NCBI GenBank assembly: GCA_023935145.1
Contig: CM043703.1
Coordinates: 25,443,727-25,507,726 of the forward strand
Length of the DNA stretch: 64,000 nucleotides
Origin: Bretschneidera sinensis
Taxonomy: Eukaryota > Streptophyta > Magnoliopsida > Brassicales > Akaniaceae
Direction of reading: 5' to 3'
Below the pieces are notes generated by a model. It was not told the origin of the DNA, ran no database searches, and saw only the letters and a program-made list of their open reading frames with translations. The translations under genes and the position numbers were made by a program. Of the stretch, positions 32,873 to 45,474 are shown one piece after another (the first letter of the stretch is position 1; each line of letters opens with the position of its first letter).

Positions 32873-34943
32873 TTTGTACTTAATTTTTAGCTTAAAATCA
32901 TTGAGTTGATCCGATGGCAACTAATAGCTATACCGAAGGACATTACTATACTAGGCCTCTCTTGTTCAATGGCTCCAACTATAACTACTGGAAAAATAGA
33001 ACGAAAATCTTTGTCGAAGGATAAGATTATAATCTATGGAGAGTCATTGAAGAATGACCTAGAATTCCTACAAAGGAAATAACCATTAGAGAGATCAATC
33101 ATACAATTACTAAACTCAAAACAAAGTTTAATGAAGAGAATTGTAGAATGATATCTCTGAATAGTAGAGCAACTAGCATGTTACATTGCGCTCTAGATAT
33201 CGCTGAATACAATAAAATTTCTACATGTATTTCAACTAAAGAAGTTTAGGATAAATTACAAGTTACGTATGAAGGCACTAGTGAAGTAAAAAAATCAAAA
33301 ATTTATATGCTAGTGTTCGAGTATGAATCTTTTAAAATGTCTCTAAATGAAACTATTTCTCAAATGCACTCACATTTTACTACCATTGTTAACGGTTTAA
33401 AGCTTCTTCTTAGGAACATTGAAGAATTTGAACTAACGAGGAAGATCTTAAGATCTTTTTCATCCACTTGGAAAGCAAAGAAGATGACTATAACAAAGGC
33501 TAAAGATCTCGACAAACTTGATGTCGAAACACTTCTCAGATCACTATTGATATACGAGATATAAGAAATGAATCCCGTTGTCAATGATTATGAGAAGAAG
33601 AAAATTTTGATTGCTCTCAAAGCCTCTATAAGCAACAAATAGGAAGAAAATGAAGAAGAGAATGAGAGCAGTGAAGAAAATGGTGAGATGACATTAATCA
33701 CCAAAAGGTTTCACAAGTTCTTGAAAATGAGCAAGAAACTTTACACAAAAGATTCCACTCCAAAAAGGGAACCTCTTATGTGTTTCAGTTGCAAGAAGCC
33801 TGACCACATCAAGGCCGATTGTCCAACAACTAGCAAACCATATAAGAGCTTCAAAAAGAAAGTCATGATTGCAACCACATAGAATGATGACGAAGAAGAA
33901 GAAACTTCGGACAATGGAGTTAGATACGAGAAGATTGTCAACCTATGCTTGATGGCAATCGACGATGAAAATGAGGTATCAAATTCTTCCTCTTCTAATA
34001 ATAGTAATATTGTTAGTAATAGTGAAGAATTAATTGAAGTAATAAATGAGATGCATGAAGAATTGAAGAAATTCGATTATAGAAATGTGGCCCTCAAGAA
34101 GGAAGTCTCATGAAAGGCTTAAATGAGGAAAAAGAAAAACTATCTTTCATGCTTTACAACTCCTCACAAGATTTTCTAAAAAATGAAAATGATATTTTGA
34201 AGAAGAAAATAATGAAATTGAATAGAATTATATCCAGACTTATGCTTGGAAAAGAAAAGCTAGATGAAATGCTATCTTGCCAAACGTTAAGTGGAGGAAA
34301 ATTCAGCTTGGATTATTCTCTATTAGGCAAGCAAAAGTGAAAAGAGACTTTGTTCATGAAAGCAACATGTGTGAATGAAGCCTCCACCTCCAAGGCCACT
34401 AGCAAGATTAAAAGTACTCCCACAATTTATGCCAGTAGGTATAAAAATGTAAATTTAAATCCTAATGCATATGCTTGAGATAAACGTCCTAGAAATGCAC
34501 ATGAATATATGTATGCTCACTCAAGACATGCAAATGCTAATAATAATCATTCAAGAAATGCACATACTTGAAATACACATCCTAGGAATTACCATCATTT
34601 ATATCCTAGAGATAATATTCTTGTTCATAACTTACATACTACAAGTGCACATCCTAGAAATTACCATTATACATTTCCTAGAGATAACATGCGTGTTCAT
34701 AACTTTCATAATAGAAACATATATTCTAGGAATATTTATCCAAGGAACTATAAACATGCATATTTAAGAAATCCTAGAAACTTCCATAACTATTATCCTA
34801 GGATCATGCATCATCAACATGTCTACAATTATAAAGAACCTTATAATATTAAGAAAGTATGGGCCCCCAAATGAACTCTATTTTCTAAGACTAACCCTAA
34901 AGGACCCAAGAAATTTTTGGTACCTTAAAGTACAATTATATAT

Positions 34944-36268
34944 TAATGAGTGCCAAATATTGCATATTTTGGCCACTTAATTTACATTTGTTACTTTAAG
35001 AAGTTGTTACTTTGAGTTGTTTTCGTTGTTTTTCAGGTTTACAAGCACTGGGAAAGGAGTTCACTAAAATTGCCAGAATTACCTGTACATATTAGTCATT
35101 TTTGTGGATTTTACTGTATTGATTTAGAAATAACCAAGAGATGAGCCATATATACTTGGAAAGATCCGGAAGTCTATTTTCTGAGAAATTTTACGGCTCA
35201 TAAAAATGATTTTTCTAGAGAAAGTTATGGCCGTTTTAGTAGATAAGGGTCGAGTTAAAGATGTCTAGTGCGATCAATCGCACTAGACTTGCGATCGATC
35301 GCAAGTGCGTACTCACACATTCCACATCGGTTAAAAATGCTTTATAGTGTGCCAGTATGCGATCGATCGTACCAGACTACGATCGATCGCACTCAGGCAG
35401 TATCCCACATCGAATCTGCAACCCATTGTGCTCCGGGACTCCCCCTATAAAAGCACCATCTCACTTCATCATTCAGTGTGCAATTCCTGGGCCATTTGGT
35501 GTAATCTGGTGAACGTCTGCTAGCATTCTGGTGGATCCCAAAGGCTTTGCTACCACAAGGAGAAGCGCCGCCCAACAGCGAGTGAAATTTCTCCCATGTA
35601 TAGTAATTTATTTCTTTTTATTTAGTTTTAAAGTTTAATGTTTAGCACTTGTATTGTGAACTTTAGTTTCATAATTATGAGAGGCTAAAATCTTCAGCTA
35701 AGGTTGAAGATGAAGCTTTTCCTTTGTTTAGCATTATATTTTCAGATTTGGGCATAACGATTCTGATGTTTTTAGTATAAATGTTCTGTTCAATTATTTG
35801 AGTAGATCTTATGATTGATTCCTTTTAATTGTTAAATTGGATATTCCTTATGTTTCATCTGATAGATACATCAAATCGTTTTCGATTAAATTGGATTTTC
35901 TTTGTGATTTGTTAAAAGTTGATACATTGGATGCTTTTGGTTTAATTGAGATATTCATTGTTTTTTGTTTAAAGTTGGATTCATGGAATTTTTTGATTAC
36001 TTTTATATAGAACATGAAAATATATGCTTTACTTTGGTGGGGTGAATTCAGAAACCTTAGCTATTTTATCATTTGCTTTAAAACAATTTACTTTAAGTCT
36101 ATATTTCTTTGCACAATATAATACAAAATTTGGAACAAGGTTAAAATAGGGTTAGTTTAGATAAAATTATATTTTCACAACGCAATTCCCTGTGGATTCG
36201 ACCTTGCACTTGCACACACTATATTCCAAATGATTCGTGCGTTTGCGAGTAATTTAAAACTCACAACA
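34944..36268 (+). mobile_element. Solo LTR (gypsy type) inserted between gag and integrase of the Sirevirus
   Basis: About 1.3 kb of non-coding DNA interrupts the copia frame between KKVWAPK and HMTGDQN. It begins TAATGAGTGCCAAATATTGC and ends with AACGCAATTCCCTGTGGATT, CGACCTTGC and finally AAAACTCACAACA, wording typical of plant gypsy LTR ends. TATAT borders it on both sides (34939-34943 and 36269-36273), but in such AT-rich DNA that duplication is weak evidence. If the LTR proper starts at the TG, it begins at 34947. A CTATAAAAGC box is at 35444-35453. Solo LTRs arise by recombination between the two LTRs of an element. Confidence 0.7.
35260..35400. repeat. Cluster of GCGATCGATCGC palindromes in the solo LTR
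   Basis: Four near-palindromes lie in 130 bases: TGCGATCAATCGCA, TTGCGATCGATCGCAA, GCGATCGATCGTAC and TACGATCGATCGCA. Spacers include CTAGACT and CCAGACT. They sit upstream of the TATA box at 35444. Confidence 0.85.
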
Positions 36269-39200
36269 TATATCATTGTGTAATGTAGATATATCTCCAC
36301 ACCAAGGAAAAACTAACTATTGGCACCTTGAAATGGATGCCCAAAGCACATGACTGGTGATCAAAACATGTTCAAAAAGCTAACTCTAAGGGATGGCGGA
36401 CATGTCACCATTGGAGACAACACAAAGATAAAGATCATCGGGCATGGCAAAGTTGGTAATGATTTCTCAACTATTGATTATGTTTTATATGTACAAGGCC
36501 TTAAGCTAAATTTACTTAGTATTAGTCAACTATGTGATAAAGGCAATAAAGTCATATTTGAAACCTCTAATTGTTTAGTAATAGACATCAAAAGTAACAA
36601 GATCAAGTTTGTTGGCCATAGACACGACAATATATATATATAGTTAATTTAAAATCTTTGCATTCGAAAAATGAAAAACATTTTTCTGCTTTTAGTGAAA
36701 ACCCATGGCTATGGCATAGAAGACTTGGCCACGTTAACATGGATTTGCTTAAAATTATTTCAAGAAAGGATTTATTTGTTGGACTTCCAAAAATCAAATT
36801 TGAAAAAGACAAGGTTTGTGATGCTTGTCAAATGGGAAAACAAACTAGAATGTCTTTTAACTTAAAAATTATAATCTTAACCTCTAAACCATTGGAACTT
36901 TTGCATATGGACTTATTTGGTCCAATAAGTACCACTAGTCTAGGTGGTCATCAATATGCTCTTTTTATTGTTGATAATTATTCAAGATATACCTTTGTTA
37001 TTTTTATTGCTTACAAGGATGAAGCATATAAAGGATTCGTGAACTTTTACAAGAAGATTCAAAATGAAAAAGAGATTTTCATTTCAAGTATTAGAAGTGA
37101 TCATGGAAAAGAATTTGATAACCAAAGCTTTTGAATTTTTTTTGGTGAAAATAGAATTGATCACAATTTTTTAGCACCTAGAACTCCTTAACAAAATGGA
37201 GTTGTTAAGAGGAAAAATAGAGTTGTAAAAGAATTTGCAAGAACCATGCTTTGTGAAAATAGTTTGCCAAAATATTTTTGGATAGAAGCCATAAACACTT
37301 CTTGCTATGTTTTAAATAGAGTATTAATTAGGTCTATGCTTGATAAAATTCCATATGAACTATGGAAAGGTAGAACACCTAATATCTCTTACTTTCGTGC
37401 TTTTGGTTGTAAATGCTTCATCCTAAATAACAATAAAACTAATTTAGGTAAATTTGACTTAAAGACTGATGAAGGGATATTCTTAGGATACTCAACCTTA
37501 AGTAAAGCTTATAGAGTCTTTAAAGAAAGAATTCTGGTGGTTGAAGAATCCGTACATGTTTCCTTTAATGAGTCTAACCCAACTAGTAGTAGAGTAGTAT
37601 CTTTTAATGATGATGCAGATTATATTCCAAGAACGGATGCAACTACTTCCATTGTTGACCCGACGGAGAGCCAACCTCAAACAAATCAAGAGGTAGATGC
37701 TCACAATCATGATCAACTATCTACAAGTCTGTTAGAGGATGATCTTCCCAAGGATTTGAGGTATATGAATTATCATCCAATTGATCAAGTGATTGGTGAT
37801 CCTTCACAAGGGGTAAGAACTCGATCCCTTATAAGTAATATATGCAATTGTGTAGCTTACTTATCTCAAATAGATCCCAAAACTTGTATAGAAGCCGAAA
37901 AAGATGTTGATTGGATAAGTGCTATTGCAAGAAGAATTAAATCAATTTGAAAAGAATAAAGTATGGAATCTAATTCCTAGACCAAAGAATCACACAATTA
38001 TAGGAACTAAATTGGTATATAGAAATAAAATAGATGAAAATAGAATAGTAACTAGGAACAAGGCTAAACTAGTCGCTAAAGGTTATAATAAAGAAAAGGA
38101 ATAGACTTTGATGAGACTTATGCTCCCGTAACTAGATTAGAAGTCATTTGTATGTTATTGGCCTTTGCATACTTTAATAAGTTTAAGCCATTTCAAATGG
38201 ATGTAAAAAGTGCATTTTTAAATGGTTTTATAGAAGAAGAGGAGTACTATAATGACCCGTTGCGGGTTAGCCACCCCCAAGACGGTGCTGTCACATTTTA
38301 AAAATCTCAGCACGACATATATATGCAACAATTAAAATAATACCGACTGTAATTATTACATCAATCCTCAACCCTCGGCAGGGGAGATACATCCTCAGAT
38401 ATTGACTTAAACATTATATACAACATAATATGCATGAATATTAATAAAAAAAAATTCTCATTAGTCTGAGGATGTGGATCACGTGGCTTACAGATAATGA
38501 ATTCGTCTGAATCTCAACTCACCAACTATCTGTCCTGCTCGCTGCCTGAAATCATTTAAACATTGAGGGATGAGCTTCACAAGCTTAGTGAATTAAATTT
38601 ACTAGAAGTATTCAATTTGTATAAATAGTTTTTTAATATTCAATCACTTATATCTCATATAACTTGATAATAGCATTCTACTATCACTACACATATCATA
38701 AGCCCCATTCTCTATCAACCTCTTCTTTTTATATATTTATTTACCTTAAGACTATCAATTATATCTCATAATTACCTGGTTATGAGGTTCACAACATATA
38801 GTCTACCATTTAGATAGTTCTTATCATATCATACTTCCATGTTTCTTTCTCACCATAACCGTCTCTCTGTGAGACTTATTCATCTATAAATGAATTTACA
38901 ATAACAAACAACACTTCAACATTTCAATAATAAATCAATATTTAAAACAGATGCAATGCATGAATTATTATTAGGGAACGTCTTCCCACATGTCGACATG
39001 TTTTTATCTTAGACTGGCCCTCTCCCGGTTATTTTATTTCCAGCATATACCGACTGTCACGATTTTTCATTTAGACCAGCCTCCTCCCAGTTCTTTTATT
39101 TTATGCGTATGCATATGAAATATGCATATGAATAATAATATAAAAATAAGCATGTATTCAGACATTCAATTTAGCTATCCTGTTTTTTCTCAAAATATTA

Positions 39201-39793
39201 TTTGATTAATTTCATTAAATCTTCTCCTCATATATCATATTAATTTATCAACCACAACTCATAAAAAATTTCATTTATCACCTTCATTATTAAATAGACT
39301 CATTATTCCAATAATATTACTTCTCATATAATAACTTTTTACATATCGATTATACCTATCATACCCATCAAACAACTTTCATCTATCATCAAATCATAGG
39401 TTAATAATTTATTCAAATATTATCACTATATATTTCATATTTATCTTGATTACTTCAAGTAAATCTAACTTACCACGTAGCACCTAGAGCTACCCGTGGA
39501 TCACCCCCTTGCTTTTCCTGTTTCTCTCAGCAATTTCCCCCAGTTGTTGATCATCAACACCTGACATAATATTTATGTTAAAATTTCTAATTTATTCTTC
39601 AATTCCTTCATAATTCACACCCTTTGAAAATTCCCACATTGAATTCCGGGAAATTTCATGTATTCTAAATTTCAAAAATAAACTTCATGTTATTACCTTA
39701 TGTTTTTCTTAGAGTTTCCCGTGACTCTCTATAAAATTCTCCTGTAAACCCCTTCAAAATTTTACTCTTTCAGCCTTTCTTTCGGTACCCAAG

Positions 39794-41827
39794 TGTAATG
39801 ACCCAACCCGGGTTGGCCACCCTAGAGACGGTATTGTTACATTTTGAAAATCTCAGTACGACACATATATGCAACAAGAAAAATAACACCAATAGAAATT
39901 TTTTACATCAATCCTCAACCCTCAATAAGAGAGATACATCATTTTGATTTTGACTTAAACATTATATACAATGAAATATGCTTGAATATTTACAAATTAT
40001 TTTATTTTATTTTATTTTCTTATTAGTCTAAGGATATGAACACGTACGTGGCTTACAGATAATGACTTCGTCTGAACCTCAACTCACCAAACTATTTGTC
40101 CTGTCTGCTACCTAAAATCACTATACAATTAGGGATGACTTTCACAAGCTCAATGAATTAAATTTACTATAAGTATTCAATTTGTATAAATAGTCTTTTA
40201 ATTTTAATTATTTATATCTCATATAACTTGCTAATAGCATTCTACTATTACTACACATATCATAAGTCATATTCTCTATCAATCTCTTCTAGTTATATAT
40301 TTGTTCACCTTAAGACTAACAATTATCTCATAATTACCTTGTTATGAGGTTTACAACATATAGTCTACCATTTAGATAGTTCTTATCATGTCATACTTCC
40401 ATGTTTCTTTCTCACCATAACTGTCTCTCTGTGAGACTTATTCAACTATAAATAAATTTACAATAACAAACAACATTTCAGCATTTCAGTAATGCAATCA
40501 ATATTTAAAACAAATGCAATGCATGAATTATTATTAGGGAATGTCTTCCCACATGTCGACATGTTTTTATCTTAGACTGGCCCTCTCCCGGTTATTTTAT
40601 TTTCAGCATATACTGACTGTCATGGTTTTACATTTAGACCGACCCTCTCCCAGTTCTTTTATTTCATGCATATGCATATGAACAATAATAAGAAAACAAA
40701 TATGAATTCAATATTTAAATTAGCTATCTTGATTATTCTCAAATTATTATTTAAAAAAATTCCACTAAATTCCTCTCCTCATAAATCATATCAAATCATC
40801 AACCATAGCTCGTCAAGATCCACTAAATTTCCTCTCCTCATAAGTCATATCAAAATCATCAACCATAACTCGTCAAGAATTTCTCTTATCGCCTTTATTA
40901 TTAAGTCGACTCATTATCCCAATAATATTATTTCTCATAAAATAATTCTCTACACATCCACTATTCCTATCATACCTATCAACCAACATTCATCTATCAC
41001 CAAATCATAAGTTAATGATTTATTCAAATACTATCACTATATATTTCATATTTATTTTGATTACTTAAAGTAAATCTAACTCACCACGTAGCACTTAGAG
41101 CTACCCGTGGATCACCTCTTTGCCTTTCCTGCTCCTCTCAGCAATTTCTCTCAGCTGCTAATCGTCAACACCTTACATAATATTTATATTAAATTTATAA
41201 TTTATTCTTCAGCTCTTCATAATTCACACCCTTTGAAAATTCCCACTTTGAATTCTGGGAAATTTCATGTAAGCTAAATTTCAAAAATAAACTTCACGTT
41301 ATTACCTTTTGTTTTTCTTAGAGCTTTCTGTGACTCTCTATAAAATTCTCCCTTAAACCCCTTCATAATTTTGCTCTTTCAACCTTTCTTCTGGTCCCCA
41401 AGTGTTTAAAGAAAGAGAGTAATTTGAATCGTACTTGAAAGAAAACCAAACAGGATTTGGTAAGTAATTAGTAAAATAACCTAAAATTATATATATTTAT
41501 ACAAAAATTCAAAATCAACAGTCAGCACTCTCAGCTTTTTACTTCCTCTAATTTGGCCATGCCCACAATGTGTTATTTCACATGCACAACTCCCCATTTC
41601 TCTTGGCAGTAGGTGGCAACACCTGTTGCCACGGTTTTTTTTTTTGAAAAGAAAAGAAATTTTTTTTTCTTTTTCCTTTTCTCCACGTTAGATGCGTCCA
41701 GTTTTTTTAAGAATTATTTTATTCAATACTAAATCCTTCACACGTGTGTGTATATATATTATTTTAATTTAATATCATATTTATAAAATTACTTTTTTAC
41801 CCATACTTAAAGAACACAGGTATTACA
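39794..41827 (+). mobile_element. Third solo LTR, nested in the second; 2034 bp with perfect TSD
   Basis: Runs TGTAATGACCCAACCCGGG to CAGGTATTACA with the exact 5-bp duplication CCAAG on both sides (39789-39793 and 41828-41832). It belongs to the same LTR family as its host: both copies share CTTACAGATAATGA, ACATGTCGACATGTTTTTA and GGCCCTCTCCCGGTT. No internal retroelement sequence is present. TG/CA ends framed by TAATGACCC and GGTATTACA suggest a gypsy family. Confidence 0.88.
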
Positions 41828-41917
41828 CCAAGTATTTAGAGAAATAGAGTAGTTTGAATTGTAGAAGGAAGAAAACCAATCAGGATTTGGTAAGTATAAT
41901 TAAAATAAGATGCAAAG

Positions 41918-41951
41918 TGTGTGTGTGTGTGTGTCTATATATATATATATA
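41918..41951. repeat. (GT)n(TA)n microsatellite
   Basis: GTGTGTGTGTGTGTGTGT is followed by CTATATATATATATATAT, within the right part of the second solo LTR. The inner LTR has a shorter GTGTGTGTATATATAT at the equivalent place (about 41744-41759), so the tract expanded or contracted after the copies diverged. Confidence 0.9.
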
Positions 41952-43007
41952 TTCTGATTGCACCGTTTCACTTTTGTGCTGCCTTACATGCAGCATTTTA
42001 ACAATTTGCGGCGGAAACTTTCTTTTTCTTTTTCTGTTTTTTCTTTTGTCTGGATGTTTCAATTTTCTTTTTCTTTTTCCTTTTTTCTTTATTCCACCAC
42101 GTCTCAATTTTTTTTAAAGAATTTTTTATGAAAGAATAAGTAAATTTTTGCTTGAAAATAGTTTTACAAGAGGAAAAATAGATACAACCATCTTTACAAA
42201 AACTCACAATAATGACACATTATTAGTCCAAATATATGTTGATGATATTATATTTGGCACATCTAATGAATCCATGTCTCAAGATTTTTCTAAGTGTATG
42301 CAATGTGAATTTGAAATAAGCATGATTGGAGAGCTTACCTACTTTCTTGGACTCCAAATCAAACAATTGAAATGAGGTATTTTCATCAATCAATCAAAGT
42401 ACACCAAGGACTTATTAAAAAGGTTTGGGATGGAAAGCTCAAAGTTAATTGGCACTCCTATGAGCACCTCTACAAAACTTGACATAGATGAGGAAGGTAA
42501 GTATGTAGATACTAAAACTTATAGAAGTATGATAGGAACTTTACTTTATATAACTGCAAATAGATCTGATATAATGTTCAGCGGTACTCAAAACCTAAGA
42601 TATTTAATTGCCATAAAAAATTCTTAAGATATTTACAAGGTACTCAAATCCTAGGGTTATGGTATTCTAGAAAATCAATTTTTGAGCTTGTTGGTTACTT
42701 GGATGCTGATTTTGCGGGTTATAGGCTAGATAGAAAAAGCACTAGTGGAACATGAAAATTTGTAGGTGCAATGCTAACTTCTTGGTTTTCTAAGAAACAA
42801 AATTCAGTTGCACTATCAACCATTGAAGTGGAATATATAGCAACCAGAAGTTGTTGTGCACAAGTTTTGTGGATGAAACAATAATTAGAAGACTATGGCA
42901 TGAATTTTAAACATATAACAATTCATTATGATTTTACTAGTGCTATCAACTTGACTAAAAACCCTATTCAACATTCGAAAACCAAACACTTAGAAATAAG
43001 ACTCCAT

Positions 43008-43400
43008 TTAACCAGTCGACTAGTTGAGTCAATCCAGTCGAGTGGTAATTCACTACCCAATTCACCAGTCGACTAGTACAAGGACCCGGTCGACTAGTAC
43101 AAGAACCCAGTCGACTGGTATCATATGAGAAACATGGAGCCCAAAAATTTGAAATTTTTTCTGATAAACCCAGTTAACTAGTAAGATCAATACAGTCGAC
43201 TGGTGTCTCACTACCCAATTTCCCAGTCGACTGGTACCTTGACCCAGTCGACTGGTACCACAACCATATTTGGAGCCTAAAATTTGAAATTTTCCTGGAT
43301 AACCTAGTCGACTAGTAGGGTTAATCCAGTCGACTGGTGTCTTACTGTCAATTTACCCAGCTGACTGGTACCCCGACCCAATCAACTGGTATGTTGAAAA
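43008..43400. repeat. Cluster of about 13 AGTCGACT-core palindromes after pol
   Basis: Variants of ACCAGTCGACTGGT (a perfect palindrome with GTCGAC at its centre) recur at about 43013, 43034, 43064, 43087, 43108, 43150, 43192, 43223, 43244, 43303, 43327, 43357 and 43378. They come mostly in pairs about 20-25 bases apart, and pairs are separated by 30-60 bases. The same motif occurs about six or seven times in each LTR of this element. The paired spacing is a visible pattern. Sireviruses are known to carry clustered palindromes near their 3' end; this motif's role is unknown. Confidence 0.85.
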
Positions 43401-43589
43401 ATCTCCAAATCACTTCATTTTTTCTTAGATTTTACACCATTTTTAAAAAAACTATAGCTTTTTCTCTCTAAACAATCCTTGTTTTTAAACCAAAATCTCT
43501 TGAAATAGCTCCATAGAACCCTTAATCCTCCTTTAAATCACATTATTTTCAACTTTTCATGGATGAATCTTTATCTTTTTTTCAAAAAT

Positions 43590-44933
43590 CTCTCACCCAC
43601 CGAAAATTCCTAAAATTTCTGAGAGAATACGAGTAAAAACAACCGCTGTCGGACCTCACGCACCCACAAGGCCTAGATCACAGAAGTCCTCAGCACTAGA
43701 CTCTAGGGAAAATGGGGTAGCTGGTTCCTTGAGCAAGCAAGCGAGGACTGAGCTCGATGATTCACTTTTTTGGAACCCCGCCGTCAAAAGCAGGTACACC
43801 ACTATCATTAGAAATAAGAAAATCATGACGGGTAGATTCATAGATTTTAACTCTATTCATCATGCTAATTTCAATGTATTCTCGCTTTTAAGGCAATAGA
43901 CCTAACCCCACTGGTAAATATCAACCAAAAATACAATCATCGCCTCATTCATCAATTCTATGCCAACCTAGTCAAACCCAGTCCCCTAACTCTTAGATTT
44001 AATACTAGAGTTATGGGCATAGAATTTGAGGTAAACACTGACCTTTTGGTCAATCTGCAGAGAATCCCCGTAGGAGGGATCCAGTGGAGTCTGGATGGAT
44101 GGCCAGACAATTTTGATTCTGATGAGACATATCAAATAGTTAGGGGAGACCCTAAAAATGTCTTTCAACCCACTACATTTCATCAATGTAGTGATATGGC
44201 CCTCGACTCAAAATTTTTCAACCTCATCGTGAGTTGGACCATCCACTGTAGACTCGGGAGTTGGGGTTATATGTCTAAGATATATAAAGTATTGATTTAG
44301 TGTCTCAAAACTGGATACCATTTCAATATTTACCCACTCTTGCTCACCAATATGATCAATGGAGAAGTACATGACTCCGGGTGCCTCCCATACGGCATGC
44401 TCATCACCTTAATCCTTTAGCATTTTAACATCCCTCTGCCTGCCTCCAAAGCTCAAGATATCAGCCCTGAAGACATTATCAATGTCTCTTCACTAAAGAA
44501 GATATGGTGCATGATCCAGAATGGCATGGTTCATTCTAAAGGTAGGAAGAACATTTGGATCGGTGATGATGATGACAACGAGGAGGACGATGATGTGCCT
44601 GATAATGCAACTCTTCCCACTTCCATAGACACTGGCAAGCAGGAACATAGTTAACAGCATGCTATATATGGTGGCTTTAGTGCTGGTCAAGCTGGATACG
44701 ATGACTTACTACAGGCTATAGTGAGCCTCCAATTGTCCATGCAATCCGGATTTCAGAGCTTGAGCTCTTCCGTAGACCAAAGCTTACAAATAGTGCAGAT
44801 CGATATTGATTATATGTGTCATGACATCAGCACCCTCTGGGATGATTTCAAGTTACTCCGAGAGCACTCGAAAGACTCTTTAGTAGAGATTCCATATCTT
44901 CTCCGAGATAGCTCTGACTCCTCTGTTCGATGA
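43590..44933 (+). pseudogene. Extra ORF of the Sirevirus (plant transposon-protein domain), interrupted
   Basis: Between pol and the 3' LTR, a protein-like run starts near RTRPRSQKSSALDSRENG-type text (about 43640), then KIMTGRFIDF, then NHRLIHQFYANLVKPSPLTL (about 43938-43997), RVMGIEFEV, GGIQWSLDGWPD, VSWTIHCRLGSWGYMSKIYK and, near the C-terminus, an acidic run (about 44565-44600) and SLQLSMQSGFQSLSSSVDQS. This matches the 'putative plant transposon protein' domain seen as a third ORF in SIRE/Maximus-type elements and once proposed to be envelope-like. Stops (for example at about 43897 and 44299) and frame shifts break it. No signal peptide or membrane segment is clear. Confidence 0.75.
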
Positions 44934-45474
44934 GCCATTAACACTTATTAGTAGCCATTGTCATGTATTTAATTTTTTTTGCTCAAGGTATAGTTGTTGC
45001 AAGAACATTTCTTTTCATACATTCATCTGCTTGGTTTGTATCAGATTTGCTTACCTAAGCTCGGTGATGTATGGACTTGTGTATATACATGCTTACTTTT
45101 CACTTATATAGCTTATGGCTCATGTATGTGTTTTATCTTTAGCATTATAGTTTCCTAGTTTAAGCCCTTACAGCTTATCTATATGTTTTAACTATTTCAA
45201 GCTTCTGTGCAAACTTCTGATTCTTCTTGGGAGGTCTTTCAAACTCCAATTTATGATTAGTTTTTGCACACAAGTTTGTTTATGTCTTATCTTCATGTTT
45301 ATGATGATCAAATTGCTTATTATTTTAGTTTACCCCCCTTTTTCTATTGTTGTCAAAACGGGGAAGAAAAAGAGAAAAATCTATGTAAAACTAAGATAAA
45401 GCATAAATTTAGAGGGAGCATTGCTCCGAACATGTTAACAAGTGTAAAATAGTCTTGCATTGCTTGGTTGGGAT

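Larger units (their letters stand above)
38248..42124 (+). mobile_element. Second solo LTR inside the Sirevirus RT, itself interrupted
   Basis: The copia RT frame stops at 38247. The sequence TATAATGACCCGTTGCGGG then starts, matching the inner LTR's TGTAATGACCC (G changed to A). Its left part, 38248-39793, is collinear with 39794-41390, and its right part, 41833-42124, continues the same LTR after the inner insertion. Its own GGTATTACA end is missing, and about 50-60 RT codons (between FIEEE and YERISK) are lost, so a deletion removed the LTR end plus flanking copia sequence. Confidence 0.8.
32914..43000 (+). pseudogene. Sirevirus-like copia gag-pol (interrupted, with two inserts)
   Basis: Gag starts MATNSYTEGHYYTRPLLFNG at 32914 and holds the CCHC knuckle CFSCKKPDHIKADC (33781-33822). 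Low-complexity Asn/His-rich text (about 34440-34860) ends in KKVWAPK, a phrase common before the protease of this branch. After the first insert come CPKHMTGDQNMFKKL (about 36340) and LSISQLCDKG, then LWHRRLGHVNMDLL (about 36715), integrase HMDLFGPIS and SIRSDHGKEF (about 36900-37115), and the RT start TKLVYRNKIDENRIVTRNKA. RT breaks at KSAFLNGFIEEEEYY and resumes at YERISKFLLENSF (about 42129) with the active site IYVDDIIFG (42235-42261); RNase H follows. Many stops and frame changes are present. Confidence 0.88.

Noticed and set aside
34465..34767. 100-codon Ile/His/Met-rich open frame
   Set aside because: It overlaps the Asn/His-rich tail of the Sirevirus gag in another frame; low complexity.
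34939..36273. TATAT as a firm target-site duplication of the solo LTR
   Set aside because: The flanks are AT-rich, and using TATAT would put the element start at TAA, not the canonical TG. Kept only as weak support.
41854..42207. Overlapping Lys-rich and Phe/Leu-rich open frames
   Set aside because: Explained by the GT/TA microsatellite and pyrimidine-rich end of the outer solo LTR; not coding.
43008..43400. Array of similar short repeats with spacers that superficially resembles a CRISPR array
   Set aside because: Repeats are only 12-14 bases, palindromic and variable, with uneven spacing. They lie in a plant retroelement and recur in its LTRs.
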